Below, piece by piece: positions 49,000 to 61,330 of a DNA stretch of 64,000 bases (within the stretch, counting starts at the first letter, position 1; each line of letters opens with the position of its first letter). The position numbers and the translations under genes are program-made. Below the pieces are notes generated by a model, which did not search any database, had not been told where the DNA came from, and saw only the letters and a list, made by a program, of their open reading frames with translations. Source of the DNA: Glycine soja (Eukaryota > Streptophyta > Magnoliopsida > Fabales > Fabaceae); NCBI RefSeq assembly GCF_004193775.1, contig NC_041018.1, positions 36,496,608 through 36,560,607 of the forward strand, written 5' to 3'.

Positions 49000-51220
49000 G
49001 GTTTAACATTTGTGTATAAGGAACACCCAGACACACTTTACATGTGAAAGTCACAAAGTAGTAGCAAAACTTGATCATACTTTCTTCTTTTTTGTTTGTT
49101 CTTGACCTGTTGTTTTATATGAGAAAGAAGTTTTGACTAATCTGGAGTTTGACCAAAAAATAAATAAAGTCTAATCAAGAATTATTTTCACCAATAATCA
49201 AACTCAACTTAGTTGTCATTATACAACATTATCATGTTAATCACAAATAAAGAATAATTCTAGTATTGTATCTACATTGATTCTAATATAAAAAATTTCT
49301 ACATCCAAATTGGCCTTGTAACAAAAAAACATATACACAATATTCTATAATCTAAATGTACAAACAATCTATTCCAACAATCTATTGACGAATAATTGAC
49401 CAACCAAGTTTGACCCCATTAGAACCAAACAAATTTTGATGGAGACTCCCTTTATGATCAAAGCGCAGATGACAATTATTCTCTATAACCTTCTAAATGA
49501 GTAGTAATTAACACAACAATAATCAAACAAGGATTCAGTGAGTGCAATCATTCTTTATTTTAGTGAAATCCTTAGGGCAACTGTTGTCAAGAGAGGATAA
49601 TGAAACTTAATAATGCAAGACATAGAATTAATTATTTTTAATTTTCCAAGTAATTGGGTTAGATAATACATGTAACTTAAAATATCACATAGAATGCAAA
49701 AAAAAAAAAAAACAACAATAGTTTTTATATGTATAGAAGTTATATTGCAATATAATAGATGAAATTATTGACATTTATGAAAAAAAGTATTTAATGAAAT
49801 ATAAATTTTATAATAATATAATGTTAATGTTATTAATAAGATTAAATTTGCACTAAAAAAATAAGATTAACTTTTTAATAATGTAATGCGAAGAGAACAC
49901 ATTTTGGTAACCATTTAATTGATATAAAATATTCACTGACTTTGTTAGACTACTCTCCTTTTGTAAACATGATTGATTACTTTTAGTGAGATTCTCCCCT
50001 CTCAATCTCAATCACGCCTTTTCTATCTAGAAGGTTTGAAACCAAGATCCTACTTAAAGAGAATCAAATCTAATACCACTTGGATTAATGACTTGTTGGT
50101 AAGCAAAGAAAGCATATAGGATATCTTTAGTTGGTTATAAATTCATATATACTTGCGCACAAAATAAAAATATATATACTTATCATCCAATCGTTACTAA
50201 AAAAAATTGTACCCTTCAATCGTCATTGAATTGACAAATAAAACCATTTTTTATCCTCTTTTATTTTCTTTAGGTCACTTTATGCTTAAGCATTCGAATG
50301 AGTTATGTATCCTCGAATCGCCATTGGATTGAGCCCAATAACTAATAAAGCCGATCGGATCCCTATTGGTTTAGCCTATAGGGTTGACGAGCATTTTGTG
50401 CCTTACTTAAATTAATATTCGTTCTCATCTAAATAACTACTATATAATAAATTCCACAAGAAATCTATGCATGAACAAAATATTTATAAACTATATATGA
50501 AATTTATGATTAAAATTAAAAAATATTTATAAATGATTTTTTACAAAGTCTGTGTGTACATTCTCATTTATTAATTTTAAATTATAGTTGTATTTTGCTA
50601 TATGATTTTCATTGTTATTAAGAATAATAATGATAAAGGTTCATCACAAAAAAAAAAGAATACTAATGGTAATAAATATAGTAATTATAAAATGAAAATA
50701 GAAATTATAGTTATTCTTTTAAAAAATTCCTTTAGTATCCGCCATAGTCTGGACATATATATTTAATTATTTATTAAACAATTATTTATTGAACAAATAA
50801 CATAATTAAATTAACTATGTGTATCAATAATGTTTTTTGAAACCATTTACTAAAATGTTTAGATTGAAGTTAAAGAAATTACTTAATTTTTTTTTGGTAT
50901 TTATGTAACTTGTTGGTACAAAATTTAACTAAGTTAAACATTTTATTAACTAATTAAGCTTTTTATAAGACTAATATAATTTCAATAAAAAAAATATTTT
51001 AAGTAAAATTACTTAACCTTCAAAATTCTTATGTGTTTATTAAATATTTTTTATTCACAAATAACATAATCAAATTAGCTAATTGTATCATGAAAAAATT
51101 GAAATCATTTCACTCAGATAAATAATACTAAAACATATTTTCAAAAATTTAAGAATCGTGAAAATATAAAATTTTAGCCATTAACAAATAATTATTTCAA
51201 TTTAAACATAAAAGATGAAA
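49000..51220. other. Gene-free AT-rich DNA
   Basis: No coding region is supported. A block at 49110-49215 ('gactaatctggagtttgacc ... atcaaactcaa') is repeated in diverged form at 54560-54645, marking another dispersed repeat. Otherwise nothing is recognised. Confidence 0.5.
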
Positions 51221-51514
51221 ATACAATGGGATAAATATGTTTTTAGTCCCTATGCATTTTTTTCTCTTGTTTTTAGTCCCTGAAGTTTCATATCATTTAA
51301 TTTAGTCCTTGTAATTTATTAAAAACATCTTTTTAGTTTCTCTCTACGCATATTTTTCACAGACAACGTTAATTCTTAGGAAGTGAGTTATTGTTGGTTT
51401 TTGCTTTTAACAATAATTTTTCCTCACACATGCATTCCTTTCATCCTAGTTGCGAAGGATAAGATGTGGATTTCGAACCACAACTCCTATGTACAGATAT
51501 TGACAAGGAACCGT

Positions 51515-52345
51515 CACTACTAAATAATAGATTTTTTACATAAGTTATTAAGGACTTTTAATATTGGTTATTCACCGATGTTAAAGTATCAATGTTAACA
51601 TCGATTGTTTAAAAACCATCTAAATCCATTAACTGATTCATGTTGTTTAAAAATCGATGTTGTTTTAGCAAAAAATAACATCGGTTTTGATAAGAACTGA
51701 TGTTGTTTTCTTCTCACCAACATCGTTTTTTTTATTCTTCTCACCAACATCATTTTTTTGAAAAACTGATGCTGTCAATAAACAACAACATCGATTTTTC
51801 ATAAAACACATGTTGTTTTTTGTTTTTTTTACTATTCTATTTATTTTTTTAATTACCAACCTGTAATTAATTCATATAACAACTTATCAATGTTGTAAAA
51901 AACACATAAAATAAGTCATACACCAAAAGTTATAAACAAAGTATGTCATGCATCAAGAGTAGTTATAAACATTTATAAATAAAATATAACATAAATGTGT
52001 TTAGGATGTTCTAATATTTCTCATAAAATATATCACGAAGACTTATAAACAAAAAATTACAAATTGATAATAATAGAGTAATAATGTACTTTAATTACAA
52101 ACAAATCCAAAATAAAATAAAGTTAGAAGTTGCATCCGGTAACTCAAATATAATTTGAGTTCCACTAAGCAAATTTTGTGATTGTGCAAAATTTCTCCAT
52201 CCATTTCAAATTTTTGCAGTCTTCCTATAATGATTATAAACTATCCTACACTCCGTAGTCCATTCCAAGTTCAAATGGGTGAATCTTTTAGCTCTCATAA
52301 ATGAGTACATGGTACTCAAAACATCCTAAAATTAGCATGAAATTC

Positions 52346-52397
<52 letters not shown>

Positions 52398-53977
52398 TTT
52401 AAAATTTGACATACAGAGGGGTGTTTAATTACTCACTAAACTGGTGCAAGTTACTTTGTACTCAGTCAGTAGGACTTTAAAAGTGACTGAGTTAGGAACT
52501 TGGTGGTACAATGAGTGTCATTTAGGGTAAACTTTTGGTTCAGAGCTGCTTTTAAAGATGGTGAGGAGGAAAACACTCTTTCCAAAGTGGGTTAAGGTCA
52601 CCTGATGATTTCAAGTGAACCCATAAAACTCTCTGAGTTCTGTCCATCCAACTAGTAGAGCCGGGCTAACCAGATCTTGGTTATATATAACAGAGTACAT
52701 GTTGCTACTTGAGTGTAGCAGATTCCAAGTAGGGTCTTGTTCATCTTTCCATCTTATAACAAATGATCTACTGACTTCACCATAAGACTACATTTAACCA
52801 ACAAATTAATATAAGCAAATGTGTTATATCATGTCATATTTCTTTGAGAATAACGTTGAAATTTCTAACTTGATCCATAACATGAACAATGCTGAACATT
52901 TCCTCTGTTTTATTGTTAATCTTCACCATTGTGTTAGTCATTTCCATCCAGTTCTATTGATCTTCATCCATCGTTTATAAGCTCCATTTACAATATAAAC
53001 ATTACATTAAGTAGATTTTGTCAAACCATCTAAATCCATTAACTGATTCATGCACAAAGTGACTATGCACCATGCTTATCTAAGAGCTTATTCCATGCAA
53101 CAAATATAATGAGGAACCAGAACCATGCAAAACATAACCTAAGTAAATTTGCAACCCAAACAGAACCTAAGTAAACTAGAACCTAAGTAAAATTTCACTG
53201 ATTTCACTATAAAAAAAAGACCTACATTTTCGAAAACAACCAGAACCATGAACAACCAAAACAATGTCGAAAACACTATTGAATCCAACCAAAACATTGT
53301 CGAAAACAACTAAAACAACCAAAACAATGAACAAGAAGAACAACCAAAACAATGTCAAAAACACTGTCAAATCCAACCAAAACACTGTCGAAAACAACCA
53401 AAACAACAAAAAAAAAAACCAGAACCATGATTTCACTATCAAAAAAAGCTTCAAGAGAAAAACATATTGTCAGAGCGAGAGTGGTAGTGACACCTACACC
53501 GTGAGCAAGAGTGAGATCGTGAGAGAGAGTGAGACTGACAGTGATGACACCGTGATCGACAAGATAGTGGTTTCACTGTGAGCGAAGGGTGGTTTCAGCA
53601 CTGCGAGAGTGAGAGTGAGACTGACAAATGGTTCGTGAGGGAGATGAGTCATGAGGGAGACGAAGCGTGAGAGAGAAGAGTGAACTGCTAGAAGCGCAAA
53701 AAAAATTATAAATAGGACAATACAACATTGGTTTTTTTTCTTCCAAAAACCGATGTTAACGTGAGTTTGTTAACATCAGTTTTTTCAAAAAGAAACTCAA
53801 GTTAACATCGGTTTTTGGAAAACTGATGTTAACACACTCATGTTAACATCAATTTTTCGGAAAAACCGATGTTGACGAAGTCACATTATTTACGATTATG
53901 CTACCACATTTTGGTTTACATTGTTTTTCTATAAAATCGATGTTATTCTAATTATGCTAAAAGTAAATTTTGTAGTA
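51515..53977. mobile_element. Non-autonomous CACTA-like element nested in the long-TIR element
   Basis: Left end CACTACTAAATAATAG; right end complement TACTACAAAATTT (one mismatch to CACTA). Both ends carry clusters of short subterminal repeats of the type 'aacatcggttttt' in both orientations (51560-51800 and 53725-53945), the hallmark of En/Spm-type elements. The interior has no transposase. It holds an AT microsatellite (52351-52394) and a short repetitive 'aaccaaaac(a/c)(a/t)tgtcgaaaac' array (53235-53400) that creates the low-complexity ORF at 53264-53581. A 3-bp target duplication was not confirmed. Confidence 0.55.
52351..52394. repeat. (AT)n microsatellite
   Basis: A perfect AT run of 44 bases inside the CACTA-like element. 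Confidence 0.95.
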
Positions 53978-55276
53978 TTCCATGTGAATTTATAGATCTG
54001 CAACATGAATTGTTGAAGAATGAAGGTGAAAACAAAGACATAAATGGAGTAGTTGAAAATTAGGGCTTGATGTGTTTTTGGGAGATATAAATAATTTTTT
54101 TTAAAAAAATCCATGTCATTGTAATTATTTTATTTAAATCTCATAGTCAATTCTAACAAACAAAATTAACGTCGTCAATGAAGAATATGTGCAAAAGGAC
54201 TAAAAATACGTTTTTAATAAAGTACAATGACTAAATTGAATGCTATGAAACTTTAGGGACTAAAAACAAGAAAAAAATGAAATTATAGGCACTAAAAACA
54301 TATTTTTCTAAATATAAATTATTGTAAAAATAATAGGACAAAAGGGTCACAAAGTGTTTATAGAAAAGTTAAATAGATCTTTTTTTTTGTCTCCAGCCTA
54401 TTGTGGATATTTGCAACAAGTTTCTATTTGTAATAAAAAAATCAAGTAATCATAGAATTTCATTAGAATATATTCAAGAAAGAAATTCATATAAAAAAGT
54501 GTAAAATTTTTAAAAAGGGAAAGATTAACAAAAAGTAAGTGGACCTATCTGGTTCATCGTGAGAAAGAGACTCTAATCAATCCGGAGTTCGGTCAGGAGG
54601 CAAGTAAAGTTTGACCAAAAATTGTTTCCGCCAATGATCAAACTCAAGTAATACCTAAATGATTCAACTTTAACTAGAGCATATTAATTATTTATACTCA
54701 ATAACTTGGTTAAGTTAAATAGCTCTAAAAAATCATTAATTGTTGGAAATTCACTAGTATTTAAACAGTAAAAATACACTTGCCAAGCTATTCTTGGTTG
54801 TTGAAGTGTCGATAGATTTTTATGTTATCATGAGGAGGAATCAAATTACACCGGTTTAACTCCGTAAGAGTTACAGCAAATCCAATCCATTAATATAGAA
54901 TGATTCTACAATACATATACTTTAATTTATTATGTGGCATTCAATCAATTAATTAGTGTTAATCAATCAATTTATTTTATTTGATTTGTTTTGATTTTTT
55001 GTTTGATTTACTTAACTAACTACTTTAATTATTTATGAAAATTATTAACTCAAAAAACTCTTACAATTTTTACCAATACTAAATAGTAAAATACATTTAC
55101 AATAATTTCAAAATATTTTATTTTAATTAATTGTTTTTTTCAAAGTATCTTAATTTATTAAATAATTTGAAATACTAAAATAAATCAAGAAAGGGGAGGT
55201 TATCCTTTGGTGAGGATGAGAGCCAATAGTTTCAAAACACACGGATCGATGACATGGCCAAAGAGTTTATTTGTGT

Positions 55277-55770
55277 TTAATATATAGTTACTTTACATCC
55301 CAACCCTATGTATCCCTCTTTGCCGAAACACAACCCACGCTCGGCCTCCATTGATGGCGTTGCACAATAGGAAGGATTCCTCACTGGTCGTAGGAGGTGT
55401 CGCACAATAGGAAGTAAGGGTTCCAATTGTAACGAACAAGAGACCTTTTCTTCGTCCCCCCTCCCTCCTTGTTGTAAGTCCGGTTCCAACCATCATCGAT
55501 GAAATCCATTGCGGCAACTCATCTTCAACAAAAAAGACACCACCAATAGCTTTGCTAGAGGTTCTTTTCTCCCACTCACACTCAAATTTTCTCGATTTCA
55601 ATTTCAATTTCTCTGACCTAATTTTCATTTTTCCCAATTTCAATCGGTAAAGAAATCATAAATTTGTGCCTCGATTGTGTATGGAAGCTCAACGACAACT
55701 ACATAAACCTCGAGGGCTTCCTTGTCTTCAAAGTCGTTGGCGGCGGCATAGGTTTCTTGTGGTGATATAT
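55277..55770 (-). other. Unassigned GC-richer patch with short ORFs
   Basis: Bases 55643-55293 on the minus strand give a 116-codon ORF (starting [12 protein letters not shown]), with Lys/Glu/Ser-rich then Gly/Thr-rich sequence and no family motif I recognise. The piece at 55680-55770 on the plus strand reads [20 protein letters not shown]. The patch is less AT-rich than its surroundings and may be a gene or transposon fragment. I would not call it a gene. Confidence 0.25.
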
Positions 55771-56214
55771 TAAAATATCTATAAATAACATAATAATTCA
55801 ACATTTCATTCTATATGTTTAGATAATTATATAATGTAATATGTTTTATTTAGTTTTTATTACTACTTGTATTTACTTTATTATATTTTTTATTGCTATT
55901 ATTTTAATATATCATATCATATGGTATGCTTTGTTTAAATTATTATTATTATTATTTAGTCACTGCATTTTTTTACTATTATACTAATTCTATTTCATTA
56001 TTACATTTTTATTATTTATATGTAGTATTTATTATGTTTACATATTTAATATTATTATTTGTTATATATTTTAACACTATTATATAATGCTTTATTATTT
56101 CTAATATATAATTATGCATTTTATTCTTATTACACTTTTTTATGCATAAAAAAGGAAAGAAACAACTAAAACCTAGCAAATCCGGGCCATCACTATAAAC
56201 TCGAACGAGTGAGC

Positions 56215-57715
56215 AAGTTAACTTGTGAGTTCGATAACCATACTCCCAATTACTCTCTATTTTAGTGTGGTCAAGTATTGTCTTTATTCCTTTTGACATG
56301 ATTATGTCATTATTGCCATTGTTGAGTTCCAAAAGTTTGGAACTTTGGAACTCCTGATGTTTTCTTCTCAAATAGTCTTTGTCTCATGAATATGTCATTC
56401 TTTGCTTGTAGCAAAACACTTCATTGGTTTATGGTTGGAAATGATCTTGTGATTTAAATTTGTTTCCTTAATCCTAAAACTTTTTCCTAGAGAAATAAAG
56501 GCAAAGAAAGACAATGATTTTATGTTGAAACAATATTTGTATTTATTTGTTGCAAAATCAAGCCGTAGTTTCAAATAAACATTCACCTTTTTTGTTCTTA
56601 TACATTGGTTTCTTTCTACAATTTATTTCTTAGTCATGGGATATTTGATATAAAAGAAGTTTGTTCATCAAAGTAGGTACTAAGTTCATTCTTGAACAAG
56701 ATGGAGGAAAAGAACAAAAAAGTTGTCAAGCCTGATGACAAAATGTATGTGCCAAAAAATGTAACCAAACATAGTGTGTACCATCTCAACTAAATATTTT
56801 TATAAGCAATCTACTTGGACGAGATAAATATTATAGTTGAAGGTGTGATTTGATTATGATGAAGGAATTACTCATGTATCTTGTTTTCATGTTATATCTT
56901 GTTTGATACAGATATGACATATGTTAATTCCATATGATTTTGTGGATCAAAGGAGGTCATTCTTCAATCTTTATCCTATGACTAGGGAATAAGAGTTATC
57001 CTATGGCAGCGGTGGGGGTAACTCTAATTCCTAGGTCATAAGATAAATATTGGAGAATGACCTCCTTTGATCCACATAATCATATGGAATTGACATATGC
57101 CATATCTGTATCAAACAAGATATAACATGAAAACAAGACACGTGAGTAGTCCCTTCCTCATAATCAAGGCACACAATCAACTATAATATTTATTAGGTCC
57201 GAGTAGATTGCAAATAGAAATATTTAGTTGAGATGATACATATAATGTTTGGTTACATTTTTCGGCACAAACCTTTTGTCATCGAGCTTGACAACTCTTT
57301 TGTTCCTTTCTTCCATTTTGCTCAAGAATGAACTCAGTACCTGCTTTGATGAACAAACTTCTTTTAGATCAAATACCCTAGGAATGAGAGATAAATAGTA
57401 GAAAGAAACCAATGCATAGGAAAAAAAGGGTGAATGTTTATTTGAAACTATGACAAGCTTTTGCAACTGATAAATATAGATATTATTTCGGCTTAAATCA
57501 TTGTCTTTCTTTGCATTTTTTTCTCCAAGGAAAAGTTTTAGGATTAAGGAGACTAGTTTAAAAAAGTTACAGATGGAGTTTATCAATCAGATGATCATTT
57601 CCACCCAAAACCAATGAAGTGCTCTGCTACAAGCAAACAAGAATAGATTTACAAGACAAAGACCATTGGAAAAGAGAACAATAGGAGTTCCAAACTTTTG
57701 GAAGTCATCAATGGC
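56215..57715. mobile_element. Foldback (giant inverted-repeat) element, copy 2
   Basis: The left arm, about 56305-57000, is mirrored by the right arm, about 57010-57715, around a centre near 57005 ('tatggcagcggtggggg'). Matching pairs include 'gttccaaaagtttggaac' with 'gttccaaacttttggaa', 'gacatatgttaattccatatg' with 'catatggaattgacatatg', and 'cattcttgaacaagatgg' with 'ccattttgctcaagaatg'. The left outer part (56215-56305) matches the unpaired right end of copy 1 near 47520-47635. A minus-strand ORF of 120 codons (57586-57224) lies in the right arm and resembles the ORF at 47262-47074. Confidence 0.8.
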
Positions 57716-58550
57716 AAACATAATGCCTAATCACTAGCTAACAATAAGAAATTGTAATTATCATTGACCATACATTCTAACATGAGATGATTATGTTAGA
57801 ATATATGTTAGAAGTCAACAATGGTCTTTGATAAATATAGATATTATTTCAACATAAATCATTGTCTTTCTTTGCATTTTTTTTTTCTCCAGGGAAAAGT
57901 TTTAGGATTAAGAAGACTAGTTTAAAAAAGTTACAGATGGGGTTTATCAATCAGATGATCATTTCCACCCACAAGCCAATGAAGTGCTCTGATACAAGCA
58001 AACAAGAATAGTTTCACAAGACAAAGACCATTGGAGAAGAGAACATTAGGAGTTCCAAACTTTTGGAAGTCATCAATGGCAAACATAATGCCTAATTACT
58101 AGCTAACAATAAGAAATTGTAATTATCATTGACCATTCATTCTAACATGAGATGATTATGTTAGAATATATGTTAGAAGTCAACAATGGTCTTTGATAAA
58201 TATAGATATTATTTCAGCATAAATCATTGTCTTTCTTTGCATTTTTTTTCCAGGGAAAAGTTTTAGGATTAAGGAGACTAGTTTAAAAAAGTTACAGATG
58301 GGGTTTATCAATTAGATGATCATTTCCACCCACAAGCCAATGAAGTGCTCTGATACAAGCAAACAAGAATAGTTTCACAAGACAAAGACCATTGGAGAAG
58401 AGAACAATAGGAGTTCCAAACGTTTGGAATTCAACAATGGCAAACATAATGCCTAATTACTAGCTAACAATAAGAAATTGTAATTATCATTGACTCATAT
58501 ATTCTAACATGAGATGATTATGTTGATGAATCTAGATTTGTATTATGACA
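57468..58550 (+). repeat. Threefold ~362-bp tandem array at the end of foldback copy 2
   Basis: 'tgataaatatagatattattt' marks unit starts near 57468, 57829 and 58194. Each unit carries, in order, 'cattgtctttctttgcattttt', 'aaaagttttaggattaag', 'gatgatcatttccaccca', 'gaagtgctctg', 'ggagttccaaac' and 'ctagctaacaataagaaattg'. The first unit overlaps the right arm of the foldback element, so the array grew from its end. Units 2 and 3 are more like each other than like unit 1. Confidence 0.88.
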
Positions 58551-58559
58551 AAGGCTAAG

Positions 58560-60210
58560 AAGAATAAAAATTGAATCTTCTAGAGGAACAAAGCTGCCAC
58601 AATCGAGAGCAACCTTCTTCCATTCTTAGCATATATATTAAAAAAAGATAAAAAGGAATACAAACATATGAACCCTTAAGTAAAAGTGACCAAATATAAT
58701 GTTAGAATAAATATTGTCGGTAAATGTTGAGTGGTTGTGACTTGTGATAGTGAAGTAATTTACAACTTCATTCCCTTTCAAATCCATATAATGGTTCATG
58801 AAAACTCAGTTACTCATGCATTTTGGTTTCAAATATAAACCACATACTCAATTATACAAGTTAATAGGAAAGTCAACTTGCAATTAGGTATGTTAAAGAA
58901 ATATATTGTTAACATTCACAAACAAGAATGAGGAAAATCAACTACAAACTAACATTGATATCTGCATACATTTTAAATATGTAATTTCAGAGTCCAAGAT
59001 GCATACCCTAAAGAAGATAACCAATTAAACCCATGAAAGATAAGAGTCAATATTCAAACAAGATTTAATGTTATTGTTAAGAGAAATATTAATTATATAA
59101 TAAGTCTAATAAAACACAATAATACAAAAGTCAAACTTAAAATTGACTAGAAAATTTAAGTTTAGTTAACTTGTCAAGAACAATTATCAAAACAAGTGTG
59201 ATGGAGCCTTGTGGCTAACGAAGCTAGCATCTAGGTCTTTGATGAAACAAAAATCTAGATGTGAAAAGAATTATGAGACTACAACAAAAGTCTCATAAAT
59301 TAATTATTATAATTTAAAATTCAAATTTCAATATATAATAAATGTCCATTAATCATGTGACAATTTATCTAGCAATTAAAGTTGGAGCGAAGGACGCATA
59401 TTTATCCATGTTACAAGTCACATGGCCATATCCTATAAGCATTTTTGGAACGTTGTCAAGGCTTGGCCTTGCTAAATTATCGCAATTAGTCCTAATTTCA
59501 AACATTTTCCCCTTATGCAAAGTCATTTACAAGCTGTAATCCTCGTCGAATGTGTCATTCGAGCGTGAATAATTGTTTGTTTCTAATGCCAAAAATCTAC
59601 TCAGGGATAACAATATTGAATACTAATAGACGGTTTCCATGGGCAATTCAAAAGTCTTGATGAATATTGATTAATTTACGTGCCAAAAATATAGCTGGTT
59701 AATCTTATGTATTTATATACTTCGTAAATAACTAATCTCGATAAGAAATTTGGATAACCATTTTTATGTAGTTCAGCGAATTATGTTTGGCTTGTGCAGT
59801 TTGCATAGTTCTATCACCAAGCACATACTTCACCTTGACTGCGATCTACTAGTAATTGTGGGTATAAAACTAAGTCTATGCATTGTATAGTTCAATAGTT
59901 CATGTATGAAATGCAACAATGTCGGCTGCTTTCAAAATTATGATATGATTATTGTGAATCAATAAATTAAATAATAAACATTATTTATTGAACGTGCCTT
60001 ATTAATTGGCCACTTGAAGAGAGGGCAAAGACTACTCGGTACTCATGAGTGGATCTACGTTTACAGTCGTGTTACATGCCATATTAAATCTTAGAAAGTT
60101 TTTGTTATCATAATAACTATTTTTTATATTTAAGAGTTTAAATTTGATATATAATCACCCAAAGCTTTATATTATCACTATCAATCAATTAGAAATAATC
60201 CTAGATATAA
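58560..60210. other. Gene-free AT-rich DNA
   Basis: No coding region, RNA gene or clear element was recognised. The ORF at 59342-59539 has no family features. Confidence 0.5.
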
Positions 60211-60222
60211 ATTTTAAAAGTG

Positions 60223-60772
60223 AAAATTTTATTTTTAATCCTATATTTTTGTGAAATCTTATTTTTAATTGTCAAAGTTTAACATCATCCAATTTAATTC
60301 ATGTATTTTACAAAAAACTTGTTTTAGTCCCTCCTTACAAATGACATTGGCTTCTATCGGATGTGACAAACAAAGTTCGTTTTTTTTAATTGATTAAAAT
60401 GATGTGAAAAATTATTTTTTTAAAGAAGTTATTAAGATGTCTTCACCAAAAACATCAAACCCTAACTTTCAAATGCTTCATTTTATATTTGTTTCTACCA
60501 TCATTTTTCAACTGTTGTTGCAAATTTATTTTTGTGTCTTTTTCTGATTTTGTTTGTTTCTTCAACATTGTTTCTATGAATTCACACAGTAAATAAACAA
60601 TGTAATTTATTTGTCATGTAGGAAATGATGTTATTACGTCAACATCATTTGTGAGGAGTGACTAAAAATAAGTTTTTTTTTTTGTAAAGTACAAGGACTA
60701 TATTGGATGATATGAAATTACAGGGACTAAAAATAAGATCTCATGAAAGTATAAGGACTAAAAATATATTTT
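60223..60772. mobile_element. Small long-TIR element related to that at 51233
   Basis: A left arm with 'tcttatttttaatt', 'atcatccaatttaat', 'ttttacaaaaaacttgttttagtccctcc' and 'caaatgacattg' is mirrored at the right by the complements of 'caacatcatttgtgaggagtgac', 'aagtacaaggactatattggatga' and 'cagggactaaaaataagat'. Arms are about 130 bp and the whole is about 550 bp, with no coding content. Confidence 0.65.
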
Positions 60773-60810
60773 TCTCATTTTAAAATGACTTAGTCTCTCT
60801 ATATAAATTA

Positions 60811-60931
60811 GAATACACAACTTAGATCAATGGGGTCTAACTCAATTGATTGAACAAGGTGTGTGAGTGTTGTAAACTCCCTGGTATCGTTTCAATTCTT
60901 ATGGATACAAAAAAAGAATACACAACTTAGA
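60811..60931 (+). mobile_element. Short tRNA-derived SINE with perfect 16-bp target-site duplication
   Basis: The body is 60827-60915 (89 bp): an A-box-like GTCTAACTCAATTGATTGAAC, a B-box-like GTTTCAATTC and a 3' oligo(A) run. GAATACACAACTTAGA stands on both sides (60811-60826 and 60916-60931), identical at all 16 bases. That is strong evidence of target-primed retrotransposition and of a fairly recent insertion. It is related to the copies in the kinase and aminotransferase introns. Confidence 0.88.
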
Positions 60932-60944
60932 CTAGAGCTAATAA

Positions 60945-61330
60945 AATAGACTGGGTCGGCGGGCTAGCCTATTGGCCCATTAGCTTGTTGAGCCAAGTTG
61001 GCCAGAGAAAATGTTAACCCAAATTGAATTGGGTCTTTTTGAGCCGGCCCAATAGGCCCACTAGGCTAGATTGGAATAAAAAATATAGCCCAAATTTGGT
61101 TGAGCTTATTTTGGCCCAATATTTTTTTCTTTTGAATTTGTATTGACTTAGACAAAAAAAGAAAAATGACCTAATATGGGTTGTCCTGATGGGCCGCTGG
61201 GCCTAACTAGATTTAAAAGAGTGAGACACATATAGATATGGACTAGCCCAACCCAACCTATTTTTCATGTTTGGCACAATAGATTGGGCTAGGTCAAGTC
61301 GTCCATTTTGTCTGTCCTAAGTGATACTTT
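60945..61330. repeat. GGCCCA-rich dispersed repeat
   Basis: A 385-bp block, much richer in GC than its surroundings, full of 'gggctag', 'ggcccaat' and 'tagcccaa' words in both orientations, with weakly inverted ends. Such blocks are common in plant intergenic DNA and are probably a MITE. No coding content. Confidence 0.4.

Larger units (their letters stand above)
51233..54307. mobile_element. Long-TIR DNA element (~3.1 kb) with ~145-bp terminal inverted repeats
   Basis: The left arm (51233-51378) begins AAATATGTTTTTAGTCCCTA and the right arm (about 54164-54307) is its inverted copy. Both contain, in order, 'cttgtttttagtccct', 'gtttcata', 'aatttagtc', 'tttattaaaaac' and 'aacgttaatt'. Arms look about 80 percent alike. 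Long TIRs of this sort suggest a Mutator-like or similar non-autonomous element; no transposase is visible. A CACTA-like element sits inside. A smaller relative is at 60223. Confidence 0.65.

Noticed and set aside
53176..53454. Hydrophobic 92-codon minus-strand ORF resembling a membrane protein
   Set aside because: It is the complement of a simple repeat array in the CACTA-like element.
55293..55643. 116-codon minus-strand ORF as a real gene
   Set aside because: No recognised motif, no clear exon partners or promoter, and it lies between repeats; kept only as an unassigned patch.
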